The notes beneath the pieces were generated by a model. The model had not been told where the DNA came from. It did not search any database and saw only the letters and a program-made list of their open reading frames with translations. Shown in pieces: positions 1 through 13,000 of a DNA stretch of 64,000 bases (position 1 is the first letter of the stretch; every line of letters starts with the position of its first letter). Source of the DNA: Myoxocephalus aenaeus (taxonomy: Eukaryota > Chordata > Actinopteri > Perciformes > Cottidae). Made by a program: the position numbers and the translations under genes. Where the stretch lies: NCBI GenBank assembly GCA_038501785.1, contig JBAMJR010000001.1, forward strand, positions 731,001 through 795,000. The letters are read 5' to 3'.

Positions 1-3000
1 TGCAACAACTCACATTTATCCTGCAGGAAACCTGAAATATGCTCCAAGATTTCCAAAGAAAGAAATGTTTTATTCCACTGCACAAACATAAGCTTAGAGA
101 CATAATCTCTAGGTTTCAACAAGCCCACGCACTGTTCTAATTTTAGGATTATGTCCTTAAATTACATATTTATTAGAAATCTGCTATCATAAAGCATTGT
201 TTAAAATTGTGTTAGTATTTATACAAACCCATAATATGTTGTTGCTGCTCGTGATATAACAAAGCTCTCCCTCCATTCATGAATGTTGCACTGTATGTGC
301 AATATCCTCGTTCAACAACCTTGAGTCTGAGTTCATCTTACACAACCAGTTGAATCTGTTAGGGGATCACATATCTGTTTTTTTACTTGTATTATTATTA
401 TGGCTTTGCTTCAAGTGGTTTAGGATCAGTAATTTTTCTCAAAATATGTCTTTTGAAGCCTTTAATAATCAAGGCATTTACTTCTTTACACATTGATTAT
501 TCGGTAAATGTCAGTGGCATTCCTGCATGTGGTTTCATTAAAATGTGAGGCCAGCTGTTGGCCAAGAAAACAGCTGGCCAAGACATCAAAAAATTCAAAT
601 GAACACAGATTTATTGTGTTATTCATTAGGAGCCAAAATTAGAAAAAGATCCCAAATGTGTTTTTCTTCCCATTATTAATAAACATCTTTTCTGGTCTGA
701 TCTCATTGGAATTCCTTATTTTTTTAATTGTATGTGTTATTAACGAAACCCATTCAATAAAGTGTAGATTTGATTTATTCTATTATAATAACGCACATTT
801 CCTATTGGTCAATATGTCTTAAGCTTACAGGACTTTTTGCATTGGCTCATAACTTTTTTGTTGTTTTTAAGCAGCCACAGTTTACATTTTTAAATCACCC
901 AGTGGAAATGTGTCCTTTGGATGATAACACTGACACTAATATGGCAGCCAAAATGTGTACTGTGCCGTTTGAAGTCAATGGGCTGATGTACAGTAAATAA
1001 GTCAACACCATGGCAACAGCCCGGAGCTAATGCCATTCATATGCTCTCACAGAGCCCGGCTGCGGTGGCCGGGAGCCAAATCTGTGCAGAGAGGGATGGC
1101 ACGCAGGCAATAGGTGCAGCAAGCCACCTATAGGATCCGCTTTTGTTCTGAAAGGTGATTTAGGTGACAAAGCCCGAGGAGGATTAAGATATGAAGCTGG
1201 CAGAGATGGGAAAGTTGTGCTGTTTTTAATTAGGCATTCAAATAAAGCGGGTATTGGCATCAGTGTGCTATCAGGTCAGCATCCAACGCTCCTGGCAGTC
1301 TCAACTCTTGTCAAGCCCTCCTGTTGAAACATGCTCTGGAATCACGCTTCACCTCCATGAGTTTATTTTTCTGATTATTCATGAGGCAGGGCTTTTAATG
1401 TTTCTCGCTGACAGAAAACATAGAGAAGCATGTTTGAATTTCTCTTGGGAGCATGGCTACATAACACCCCACCTTTTTTACAAATCCCCTGAGAGCCCAT
1501 GCCATCAATTTCACAAAGTATAACAATCTATAAGATTTATAAATGACAAACATACATAGATGTATGAGGACTTAATGTGGGCCAAGCTAAGCTGAATCCT
1601 GAGCTATATGCGACTTACGCCGGAGTATCCGACCTTTCGAAAAACCTGTGTTGTAAATTCTGTCAGCGGTAATATGGATTTAAATAGAACACAAATACGC
1701 TGGTTCACTATGCAGTCAGTGACTGAATGGGCACTGAATGAAAGTCATTAGGAAAACAGATGCCAGCATGTCTCAGGTTGTATTTTTATAAAGATGTTCT
1801 CCAGCAGGGTGTGTAGCAGATGCTGCATCTAAACTTTGGAGATTGGGGGGAGGGATGTTTAAATTAAGAGATTATCAAGTTGATGGTTTGTAAAGCTAAG
1901 CCTTTAAATGGGGGTAGCAGTTAAATATTCTTCTACTCTATCTGTGTCAATTTAATTATTTATCCACCGCTCTTTAAAAGGCTGGCCGCGGGTTCAGTGG
2001 ACCTTTTAAAAATAGTCCAAACATCCAATTAGCATTGCGAGTGATGTGCTGCAGCATATCAGGCATGTCCCTCCAGCAAGCCTTCAAATGCTGGTTTGAT
2101 TTTTCATGCCAGACGCAATACATCCAAGGGGTGAATTAAAATCTGATAACAGCTCTTCAAAAAGTTTGAAATAAGAAGAATCATCAGCTTTGGAGTTTAG
2201 AGCATCCCATGAAATGATTGTATCCTAATTGTGAAATGGGAGATTTACTGAATGTTGAAACTGTGAACACTGCTGTTATATTCTAAACTCAGATTCGGCT
2301 ATGATTTTAAACATTTAGTCGCAGCTAGTTTAGGCAGTGAATTGTAGCCAATGCTGGTAAAGAATATGCTTCCGGATCGGCAACCAGTGTGCATCATGCA
2401 GATGTGATTAACCTGTGGGAGACGGTAGGTCTCAGGGCAGTTGAAGAGAGGGTCAAAGCCTGGTCCTGGGCTCCCTGGGCTGGCATGGCTAGTGCCACCC
2501 CTAGTGACAGCAGCAGATGGGAAGTGACCCCTGGGCTTCACCCTCAGGAGTTCTGGGCAGGCAGACAGAGCAGCCATGCACAAAATGTGAGGCCACTGAT
2601 TGGACCGTGCGTCTGAAGATGCCACAGGCTGAGACGATGCTAAGAGGAGCAGCGCTTACATGCTTGAGAAGATGTATAATTATGTGAACCTGGTAGTTTC
2701 TCTGGACCCTCCACTCACCCGACACAGGAGATTGTAGCTTGTTAGGTCAGGCAATGGACATTGGCTGGATTGCAATCCTGATGAAATAAACTGTCAGCGA
2801 GAAGAGACGTAGAAGATCATAATATGCACAAAAGATATAGATCATACTGGACTAATCTGAATTATGAAATATATTTAACTCATATCGAAATGCCATGATT
2901 TAAAGGGTAATAAAGCAAAATTCAGAAGTGCTTACATTTCCACAACTGGAGCTTAGCCTTTTGCTGAGACCTCTCCTCTGCTTTGTAAGGAGAATCCGGC

Positions 3001-4309
3001 TTTGCACTCCCTTTAGTGTAAAACTGCAGAGGCACATACTTCCGGTCAAACTTTCAATAACCTGATATTCTGGGTGCAAAAAGGCAGTTTCCCTTCAAGG
3101 CTTCAGCAGTTAATCTTACTGAAAGTGCCAGCATTAAGGCTATAATCACGGGACATGTGACAAAAGCACAAGTAGTGTCCTGAAAGGGCATTGAAAGAGA
3201 CCCTTGAGGATTTCTCCAACCAGCCAAACGTGTGGGACATCAAAGCCCTGAAAGTGAAGTCTCAAACCTCGATGCAGTTTCCAGGCTTTTGTTTTGATTT
3301 AGCTGCATATGGCCTGCAGAATATCTTTCCACGTTGTGGAGTATTGTGGCCAAACATTAGTGGATTACTGCTCATTAAAGCTGCGGAGAACCCGCTGGGC
3401 TGTGGTTAATACACAAGTCGTAAATGCCATTTTCAGTTTCATCTCCTCTTCACTTTTAGGAGAGACGACCAGAATTAAAGCCCATAGAGCAGAATTAACT
3501 TTTCATGTATTTCCTTGTTGTTTCTTTTGGTCGTTGCTTGCACAGCCTCGGGCTCCGTTCTTGTTCTGGTGTCTTAATTGCAATTTCATCAAGAATTTAA
3601 AGCCATGTAGCCTTCCCTATTCTGGTCACTGTCACTCCAAACTAGACACCGCAGGGGATTTCAAGGGTATTTAAAGCAGCTATTGTATCATAAGATAAGT
3701 CAGGAGCAGCTTGGGGAAGACTCACTTTCATCGTTGTAGTACCGCCGGACCTCCTCTTCCCTCTCTGACTCCATCCTTCTCTCAGTCTCTCTTTTATGGC
3801 TTTATCACTCAAAGGCTCAAGCAGCTCAGCAGAATATTAATGAACAAGGGCAGTAAGATGGGGAAAGAGGGAAAAGGTCAAGACAACAATTGCATGTGCA
3901 CATCAGCATTGGAACTTTTACAAGGACGCCTCTTTTGTGCTTCACACCACTCAGTTGGGTTGTGTTGATGCAATATGAAAATGTCCTATTATAGATTCAT
4001 CACCCATGTCCATGACGAATGGGAGTCTGGAGACGTTGAGTTGTGCGGGTGCGTGGGTGTGTGTTTTCCTGAGTGTGCATTCCAAATGTAATGCTACTTT
4101 TAGAATAAGATATGGCTTTTATTTTGGAAAGAGCTCATGTCCATGCTAAAGTTTGACATCTTGGGAATTATGATAATTTTTGCAGAGAGTTAGAAGAAAA
4201 AATTTATACCGTGCTCAAACATGACAGCGGTATCAATCATTTCCCAAAATTCAATCTTCTCATTTAACTCTCGGCAAGAAAGCAAATCAGCGTATTTCCC
4301 AAATTGTAA

Positions 4310-4310
<1 letters not shown>

Positions 4311-4405
<95 letters not shown>
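4311..4405. repeat. (AC)n microsatellite
   Basis: About 95 bp of uninterrupted AC dinucleotides. Open frames across it that encode poly-(Thr-His) or poly-(Cys-Val) are artefacts of the repeat. Confidence 0.98.
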
Positions 4406-4407
<2 letters not shown>

Positions 4408-5036
4408 CATATTGATTAAAGCTAAGCTTAAAACAGCACATTTTCCTCCCTCACCTCCTCATGCACACAAGCAACTGTCCACATGACCACTTCTACCATA
4501 TGTTTCACCCAGATTGTACACACTGCTGACATTTCTCTTCTCTCACACTGTTTTTCTTTACACACACACTCACACACAAACAATGACTCATGAATAAAAG
4601 CACAGCGAGAAGAGACAACTCACACACAGCTGCACACACTTACAAATGAAAGGAGGCACTGCATTTGTGTGCAGAAACGTAACAAAAAGATGATGTTCTG
4701 CAGAACGTGATTCGGCGCTGTTTTATTTTGTGAATGAGCACTAATGAAAAATAGCTTGTCTAAATTCCACTGTGATCAAAACTTATGCAGAAAAATCTGT
4801 CACTCTAAATATGCCTTAATATGAATGACAGCGATCATTGGCAGCCATCTATCAGGCATGACCATATGTTGCTTTGGGTGGGGAGGGAAAGAGAGCTTAC
4901 GGCAAAGCCTGCCTTATCCTCTGGCATTACAGTCTCTAAGAAAGGATTTACTCTTTAATTCTTGATTAGATAGAATTTTCTCCCCTGTGTGCAAGCACAG
5001 GGATGCACAACGCAGAGATAACCTGTCCTATTAGGA

Positions 5037-5154
<118 letters not shown>

Positions 5155-5286
5155 TTTGGCAACGCTCCTGAGAGACACACATGCAAACACTCACGCACAC
5201 CAACCTGGCCCCCTTGGTGTGCCATCCCATTTAGCGCCTGGGCTTTTAACACATTGTGATCGGGCTATTATTAGAAGCGATGAATT

Positions 5287-5313
5287 ATCAATCAGGAATT
5301 AATCCTGATTGAT
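5287..5313. repeat. Perfect short palindrome with homeodomain-like centre
   Basis: Two perfect 11-bp inverted arms (ATCAATCAGGA / TCCTGATTGAT) flank a 5-bp spacer, ATTAA. The arms contain ATCAATCA, like PBX/HOX half sites, and the centre contains TAAT. It lies about 520 bp upstream of the Ly6-type start codon. The palindrome is seen; a regulatory role is inferred. Confidence 0.6.
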
Positions 5314-5829
5314 GGGTTTTCCCCCAACTGGAAAAAGGACCACGCTTGTTTGTTTTCACCTCTGTGATGAGACAAGGTGATTCTTAAATATATTTTTTTC
5401 TTCAGGAGTTTGACATGAGAGAAGAGAGGCTTTTTTTCTTTTTCTTTACTGATCCAACAACGAGATCAACTAGCTTCTCCTGCTCAGGGTGTGAGGAGAC
5501 TGCTGAGGAATACATTATTTTATCTAGTTCCCTCACTCATTTATCTTCCTCCCCCCGTCTCTTTGCCTGACTGGCTGCTGAGCTGACTGACTGCCTGGAT
5601 GGTTGGCTCCCCCTCTCACTGGACACAAACCGGCAGTTAACTCGCGCACCGCGTGAGCTTCGCTGAGGCTGGAGAGAGACACTCGGGCTGCTCGAGCTTT
5701 GGAAAGTGGGACCTCCGCTAGGTTTCTGTCTCTGTCTGTTTTGTTGGACTATTAGATGAGAGCAGAGGAAATCTCTGTCTCTGTCTCCTCCAGCACTGAC
5801 CCCCCCATCATCACTATTGTGCTGCATCC

Positions 5830-5938
5830 ATGACTTTACATACCTGGCTGGTGTATGGGCTTGGATTTATCGTGGTTTGGGCACTCTACTTGAAACAGGG
5901 TGAGTAGTAATTTAGTTTTGAAATTTGTTGTGTGTGTG

Positions 5939-6006
<68 letters not shown>

Positions 6007-8515
6007 GTGTGTTTGATGTCTGTGTGTGTGCGTGTGGCGTGCATGCGGTGTCATGTGTGTTTGATGTCTGTGTGTGTGTGCATGTGGCGTGCGTGCGGTG
6101 TTGTGTGTGTGTGTGTGTCCTTGTTTGATGTCTGTGTGTGTGTGGCGTGCGTGCAGTGTCGTGTGTATGCGTGTGTGTAATCTGTGATATACATAATCTT
6201 CACTTAAAATAACCTATTACAGGCAAATTAATCAATAATATAATGTACAGCCATAATGTAATAGGTGGTTTAGACTGATGTATACGAATACAAATAATAA
6301 GTAATATATAACTTTTAACATTTGCGAAATATTAAAACAACACAGCAGTGGAATTATAGAAAACAGGCTGGTGCTGTTCCAGACCAAGACCAACTGAAAC
6401 GACCACGTACATATAATGAACGACCATGTTGAAAAGGGATCCCGATAAATATGCCTTTGGTCTGTTTGTAATTGACCCGGGAGTTCAGTTCTATGCCTCC
6501 AAACAATAGATGATATCAATAGGTGGCAAACTAAATTTCCCCAAAGAGTTATAACGATTGACCTGATTCGGCTTCGCAGTAGCCCGTGTTTCACTCGGGG
6601 CCAAACAAGAGGCAGCTGGGGGGATGTTGTGCGCTGAGATGTTGTGCGCTGAGATGTTGCTTTGCTTGATTCGTATCTCAGTGTTTGGTCTGAGTCAGAT
6701 CACCTCTGATCCCAACTGCAGACCAGAAGGGGAAGTGAGCTCCTGGACAGACTAATTAATGAGGAGGCAACCATTAAACAAACGTAGGTATAATTGCAGT
6801 GTATGACAAAAGGTATCCACTTTGTGTATTCATTTATGTTGAAAATCCAACAGAAATTCTAAATAGGTGATAATAATAGTATTTAGTGTTCATTAATTAA
6901 GTAAAAACAACAACATAACTATCAAACACACATCACCAGAGGACATTGAGTTTAATACCATAACAGTTGACAATTTGATACCTGTTATCTATCACATAAT
7001 GTTTGATTACAATGGTAATTTTGTAATCATAATGTGTTTCTAATATCTTTATGATGCCCTTGAAGCTCATTTTGAGCATAAGTTCATTGTAAGTCCTATT
7101 GAATAAGCTAAACCAAATATAATGACAGGCAAGCAGTAGTAACCTTTCCTAAATTAAATCCAAAAGTTCTTACGGTAATCCGTAAAATCCTTTCTGTTTG
7201 TCTGCTTATGCTGCCTACTATTCTTTCCAGCTGTCTTCCTCTTAAAAATGTTCTGATAAAAATATAATATTATGCATAATATAATAGTGTAATGGATGCT
7301 GAGTGTTGAAATGCAAATGAGCTTGAGAACATTTGCATTTCAAATGTACAAAAATGTACTCAATAGCAATAATTGATAAGATTAGATTTAGGTCACAATA
7401 AATGTTGATGTCGACAGAGTTCATCAACTTCTGCAATGCATATACTGGGAGAGGATGTGTGGTTATAATGAATTGCATATTGCCATGGACACTGAATGTC
7501 TTCATAAGTTGATAAATGCTCATACCAGCTTTTCAATGTTGCATGTGGTGTGTAACAAAACATCATGGTGAATTGATGAATCAGGTGGTTTGACAGATGT
7601 AAATGAACATTCCATTGCTTTTTATTTCAGCAACCATTACCCAGCTCTAATGACACACTCCAATATTTATATGAGCTCTGACTGCATGGTGTATCACCAG
7701 CAGGGGAGTATGACACATCCACTAAATGCTGGCATCTGCTCTCAGTCCCTGTGAGGCTTTACATTGATTCCAGCAGATTTCTAAAGTGATTTTTGTAAGA
7801 GCATTTGCCTGGGATTAGTTTGCTCCTGAAAGCTCTATCAGAGCTTTCGGTGGGCTATTTAACGAAGCAGAGACGGCGAGAGGCCTCGCATTCGCTCTCT
7901 GTCCACAGGGCTGCACAGATAAAGAGGGAGGATTGGTTTCAGCCAAAGCTGATCTTCCATCTTATGTGTGGGAGTTTGGGGGTCGCGCACAGGTGTGTGA
8001 GGGGTCTGAGTCCACGGACAATCCATTTAAGCTCTGCTGGATTTGTTCTGTTCAGGCTTAGCTTTACTTTCTTGAGAGAGTTAGGCAGTGAGACAGTGAC
8101 ACAGGAGAAGAGGGGACCCAAAGATGAAAGAAGACTTTGGTGCATTTTATTTCTGAATAGAGGTGCTTTAATATTCTACAATCATTTACTGTCTGCCTGC
8201 TCTTCTTTTATCAATAGGGACAAACCTATTTTGGTAGATTATCATGTTAACTGATGAGTTGATGATCAGTTGAAAGGGGAAAGTAAACATCCTAATCTAG
8301 CTGCATGTTGATTTAGTTCCTCGTGTGTCCCTCTCTGTGCTGTAGTTTCCACCACACCACTTATAGGGTGCTGAGTGGTAGAGACACGGCTGTGAGATCA
8401 CAAGCTGGAGCTGGCAGGCAGACAGCTTGGGATGGGGTGTACTACTGGGTGAGTCACCCCTAAGCACAGATGAGAGGAGAGGAGAGGAGAGGAGAGGAGA
8501 GGAGAGGAGAGGAGA

Positions 8516-8565
<50 letters not shown>

Positions 8566-11229
8566 AAAGAGAGTTGAAGGGAAGGGAAGCAGTTGAGTAA
8601 CGTCAGGATGAGAACAAATATCAACCTCATAAAAGCAATGGTCCTTGTTTGAACCGTGAAATGTTTCAGAGAAATTAACCGAGATGAACTTCTCTTCAAA
8701 TGCTTTGCAAGATTCTGCTTTCAGTTGAACAGAAAGCTTGCTTTAGAATTGACTCATTTGCACTCTTTATGTGCTGTTGTTGCTTCAGGAAGAAACACTA
8801 CAATGCCACAATTTTAGTCGACATCTGCAGTTGTTATAAAGATCATTTGAATTTGAATCAGAGCCATTGCAGATGCTTCTGACATATATTTAGAGTCATG
8901 GCTATGTCAAAGTAAATTATGTGTTTGGGTGGAAGTTGGGAAAACTTTAGCTCGAAAGCAACAATATCACTTTTAACAACATGGGTTTAATAGGATGTGA
9001 TGACAAGTATTTTGATTCACCAGCACTCCCCCTAAACATTATTTATGTTGTTTTGTCCACAACCCACATATCCAAATGTCCATGTACCCCAATGAGGGTT
9101 TTTTAACAGGATGTGGAATAAATCTGTGCCAGACAAATCAGGCTAATCTCTTTCTCCTTCTTATGGGAACATTCAATCCAATATTGGTAATCATAATGGT
9201 GGTGTGAGGAGCTCCCAATGGTCACCATAGGTCCTGTGTGTATGTCCAGCCTGTACTGCATACAGTATCTGTTTATGCTATTTATTCCATTGTCCAACAG
9301 CAGCAAAGGTTCCATTGCTTATGCACCCCAGTGGCTTTACACAAACAAGCTGGCACATCATCTTAAACTGCACCCGAACAAGTTGTCACGTACTGTTCTG
9401 TGTGTCCCCTGCAGTCCAGGGGCTGCAGTGCTATGGCTGCAACATCATCCTGGGCCAGAGGTACGTGGACGTGGGCTGCTCCAACCCAGAGGTCATCACC
9501 TGCACTCACTCACACAAAGGCTTCAAACACCGCTTCTGCATCAAGACAGAGAGCAGTGAGTAAACCTCCGTTATCAATATGTAACGAAATCACAGTTTTC
9601 TCTTCTATTCATCCTCCAAGTCAGTGAGCTACTGCGTCTGATACTTTTTTAAAGAATATTTATGGTGGAGTGGAAGACTATTTAATCATGATGAATTCGC
9701 TCTGGCGTGCCACTGGACATTGGCATAATCATTTGTAATCATACTTTCATGTAAATGTTCTTTGTCCGCTGATGTGAGTATTATATTGCTCCCTGCGCTG
9801 AGGATAGTTACATAACCCCTACTTTGGTGTGCTTTGATGAGTAAATTATAAGTCACTCCTTGATTTGATGTTAAGTCAAATGGAGGATGTGGGCACCCAT
9901 GACAGGAGAGTGATGGTCAGATGAGTAGTTCTGCTGATATCCATGGAAGCGTGGACAATCCAGCTGTTCCTTTGCTTGCTGTCTAAAGGATCCACTCATG
10001 TTGAAAGGGCTGATGATGCACCTTTTCCATTTGCTCAGAGAAACAGCAAGCTCAGAAAAGGACTGACAACAGCCAATTAGAAACCGTATGACAAGCACTT
10101 GTCGGTCAAAATCTCGGAGCAGTGTCTTGGCAGTAATCGGTGGCCAGTCAGCCTGTTAATCTTCATGTGACCCCGCCAAACTCAAACCTAACAGATGCTG
10201 GGGAAGTTCCATAAGAGTCTTAGAGTTATAGTCCCCTTTGTTCTCAGATACAAGACATCTGTCCTTAATCCATAACTAGTCCAGTGCCCTTCTCTCCGGA
10301 GCAATGTCCTCTCACTTCTCAGCGGTCTCTTACATTATAACTGTGGAGATAGATTATTGGCAGGATCTGCTGTGCACCCAGGAGACCTGACCACTCTTGT
10401 TTTTCATCATTAGGGGATTATAAATTACAGAGATGTTGCCAGGCGCTAATTGAATGCAATAAGGTGCTCAGTAAAATCCCATTATATAATCTATTTTGAC
10501 AAACAGGTTGGAGAAGCAGAAGTATGGCTCCCTTGTATTTATAATTGCTGCTCAAAGATTCTAATTATGCATTTTAGTTTAATTGTTGTCAGAATAAAGA
10601 CCAATGTAAATACCTCACAAATTATATTGCATAATTATTGGAGGTCAGTTTTTAGCCACATGCCTTTCTCCATAACTATATGACAACCAGAGAGACATCG
10701 CACAACCACAAGTAGAGAGAATCTCCACAGAATTTGCACCATTCACTATCACACAAGTGTGGATTTAGGTTTAGGGTTTGACATTAATTTTTTTCTCCAA
10801 TTCTACAAAGATGTTTGTGGGGATGCTACTCTAAGTTACTGCATTGAACAGTACAGAATGTACTGTTTGTCAGTGAGAGCTTGTCTTCTTAGCTGTTAAG
10901 ACATAGCCTGTGGCGTGTGCCTTTTAAGATCTCACGTCTCATTACACACTTGCGCTTACTTCTGCTTTTTTTTTCTTGCTGAGCCAAACACCAGCTCGTC
11001 ACTCTTCTCTGACTGACTGTCTCCCCCTTCTGTCCCTCCAGCGGCCTTGGGTATTGTCCTGACCAGTGGTTGTGCCACATCCAGACACTGCCAACAACAT
11101 GAGCTACCAGGGGTGCGCATCCACTGCTGTGACTCAGACCTATGTAACAGCGCCCCCTCCTGGCACCCAAGCACACTCCACTGCATCTGTGCACTGTTCA
11201 GCCTCTTGCTGCTGAGGATGTGGTTGTGA
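5830..11229 (+). CDS. Ly6/uPAR (LU) domain protein, likely GPI-anchored
   Basis: Three coding exons: 5830-5899, 9415-9555 and 11042-11229. Donors are GTGAGT and both joins are phase 1, giving 399 nt and 132 residues. Residues 1-26 form a signal peptide with a hydrophobic core (GLGFIVVWAL) ending near VQG. The mature part has ten cysteines in the LU pattern: CYGC near its start, then C, TC, FC, GC, HC, and the diagnostic CC-x4-CN (CCDSDLCN). After CN comes a hydrophobic tail (ICALFSLLLL), as expected for GPI attachment. LU proteins of this size are three-fingered cell-surface molecules, such as Lynx modulators of nicotinic receptors, or complement and adhesion factors. I cannot assign an orthologue, so no symbol is given. 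The start is the first ATG before the signal peptide; upstream sequence is compatible with a 5' UTR. Confidence 0.88.
5925..6178. repeat. TG-rich microsatellite and three-copy minisatellite
   Basis: An imperfect TG/CG-interrupted tract starts about 25 bp after the exon-1 donor of the Ly6-type gene. From about 6010 it becomes a roughly 50-60 bp unit repeated three times, each containing GTTTGATGTCTGTGTGTG followed by GTGGCGTGC. Alternating purine-pyrimidine with CG steps is prone to form Z-DNA. Confidence 0.9.
6180..9414 (+). other. Intron 1 of the Ly6-type gene
   Basis: Intron 1 spans 5900-9414 (GTGAGT...CAG) and holds the minisatellite at its start and a purine array at 8472-8568. It also has a tandem duplication of TGTTGTGCGCTGAGA near 6625-6655 and a 9-bp-arm palindrome at 7828-7848. 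A 149-codon frame at 7805-8254 lacks splice support and I do not call it a gene. Confidence 0.7.
8472..8568. repeat. Compound purine microsatellite (GGAGA)n-(GAAA)n
   Basis: About nine GGAGA units run directly into about twelve AAAG units, giving nearly 100 bp with all purines on the plus strand. Mirror-repeat purine tracts of this kind can form triplex (H-) DNA. Confidence 0.97.
9556..11041 (+). other. Intron 2 of the Ly6-type gene
   Basis: Bounded by the GTGAGT donor at 9556 and the pyrimidine-rich acceptor ending CCAG at 11041. No additional exon or repeat of note was seen inside. Confidence 0.75.
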
Positions 11230-13000
11230 TATGGAGTCAATCTGGAGAAGGACACACAACACTGGTGGACTAATGGGTTGGGGGGGGGACAACCACTGTC
11301 ATCTCTTCTCTTAGATGCTCACGTTTAGAGCTGAATGAGAGTTTTAGCTTTTGTCACATTGTTACCTTGGATTTACAGTCAAAGCGATGGGAAAATAACA
11401 ATGAAGCAGCTTGCGGTCATTGGTGAATTTAATGTGCAGATCTACTCACTTAAATGTAGCTTGAAGTACAGTATATGGGATATTATAGGCCATTTGTTGC
11501 CATCAAAAAAAGATCTTAGTCATAATGTCAGTTAATACAACGTTTTCAGTAAAGACACCTTGTAGGAGCGATGCAGATACACACAGACTTGAGACTTATT
11601 TACTTATGTTTACTTGTAAGACATAAATATATTTTCCTTGTTAAGGAGTTCATCATCTTTCTCAAGATCAAATCTTTGTTCTACAGTATATCACATATTT
11701 ACCTTGCAAAGTTTAAGATATATCTTTTAGTTTGCTGTCCAGTTCTCCAGGCTAAGCTTGGGAAAGCACACTGCATGTGGTTGTATGTAAAACTGTAAGA
11801 AATATTGTACAGTGAAAGCATGTAATGTTGTGAATTACTGGATTAAAATGTTTCATATTTTTCAAAAGTGCTTGAAATTAAAATGTGTGTCACACCAAGA
11901 CACACCATGAATGTCACATACTACACATAATCAGAGACAATTTGAATTACTTGGGATTCACATGATTTCATTTACATCGTAGACCAGTGGATCAGAAAGG
12001 GATTTTATGTGCATGAAAATGTGTAACACTGACATGAAATAGATACACTATATGGTTTGTAAGCTGTCATATACAAACTAGTCTGGGTATCAAACCATAC
12101 CAGCCTAGAAAATCTGATTAAAGGTTGCAGCACTGCTGGAGCAAAAACTTTAGAGAGAGACATTTTGGCAGAATGGATCATGTCCAAATATTTAATAAAT
12201 ATCTCATAATATAATAAATATGCAAACAATTAGCATAAGGAAGTGGGGCCCACTTCCTTATGCTAATGTAACATGGCCTCATTTGCACACGATATCAACC
12301 ACCATTGCAATGAAAACACATTAATAGGGCCAAGCTATATCTCACTGGAACTGTTTTCATATCTGAAGAATTACTGAAAAAAAAGTTTAAGAGACTGCTA
12401 AAGATCTTGTTCTTGAAGACTTCAGTTTTTCTAAATTTTTTAGCAGTATGGATGTTCAAATGGACAGAGATAATTGTTTTTATTTAGGCTACAACTTGAT
12501 TATATAGTTCTAGTTTAATGTTTTGTATAACCCATCTTGAGGATAGTTTTAAGTTGCAATGGTGATGCCATAAGTCTATGAATTACTAAATGTATACAAT
12601 AACATGTGTTCATTTTTAAATTGTCTCTGAATGTGGTCCCAGAAAGAAGTAGTTGGAAACAACTAATGGGGATCCAAATAAACAAATACAACTATACTCT
12701 TAGGCATACAACGGGTTGGATTGGCTAAACCTCACATTTCAGAATCAGTCTAATATAGGCCTTCAACATTTTCAAAAACTGAAACAGCAGCCGAAGTGCA
12801 CAATGTCTTCTAAACCAGGTTAGTCAGGTGTAATCAAATCTCTGAACACTCACACTTGTTGTCTATCACATGATTTCACCTAAGTACTGATTTTATAATC
12901 AGATACCGCACTTTATCTATATCAAGAGGTATCTCAGCACAGTATGCATGAATACACCTGTGCAGGTGAGGTTGCGCTCCAAACAGTGCACACACCTCAA
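11230..13000. other. 3' UTR of the Ly6-type gene and intergenic DNA
   Basis: An ATTAAA at 11842-11847 is a plausible poly(A) signal for the Ly6-type gene; an AATAAA near 12677 is a more distal alternative. The rest is A+T-rich with no coding signal and contains the hairpin at 12229-12267. The RAB14 promoter follows. Confidence 0.5.
12229..12267. repeat. Near-perfect 39-bp palindrome
   Basis: Left arm 12229-12247 and right arm 12249-12267 are perfect 19-bp reverse complements around a single central G. The core reads AAGTGGGGCCCACTT and the outer part contains TTAGCATAAGG. It lies between the Ly6-type gene and RAB14. It could be the tip of a small inverted-repeat element, but no longer terminal repeats or target duplication were recognised. 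Confidence 0.85.

Noticed and set aside
7805..8254. 149-codon frame in intron 1 of the Ly6-type gene
   Set aside because: No recognisable domain, no matching splice sites and amino-acid composition like random translation; may be conserved non-coding DNA instead.
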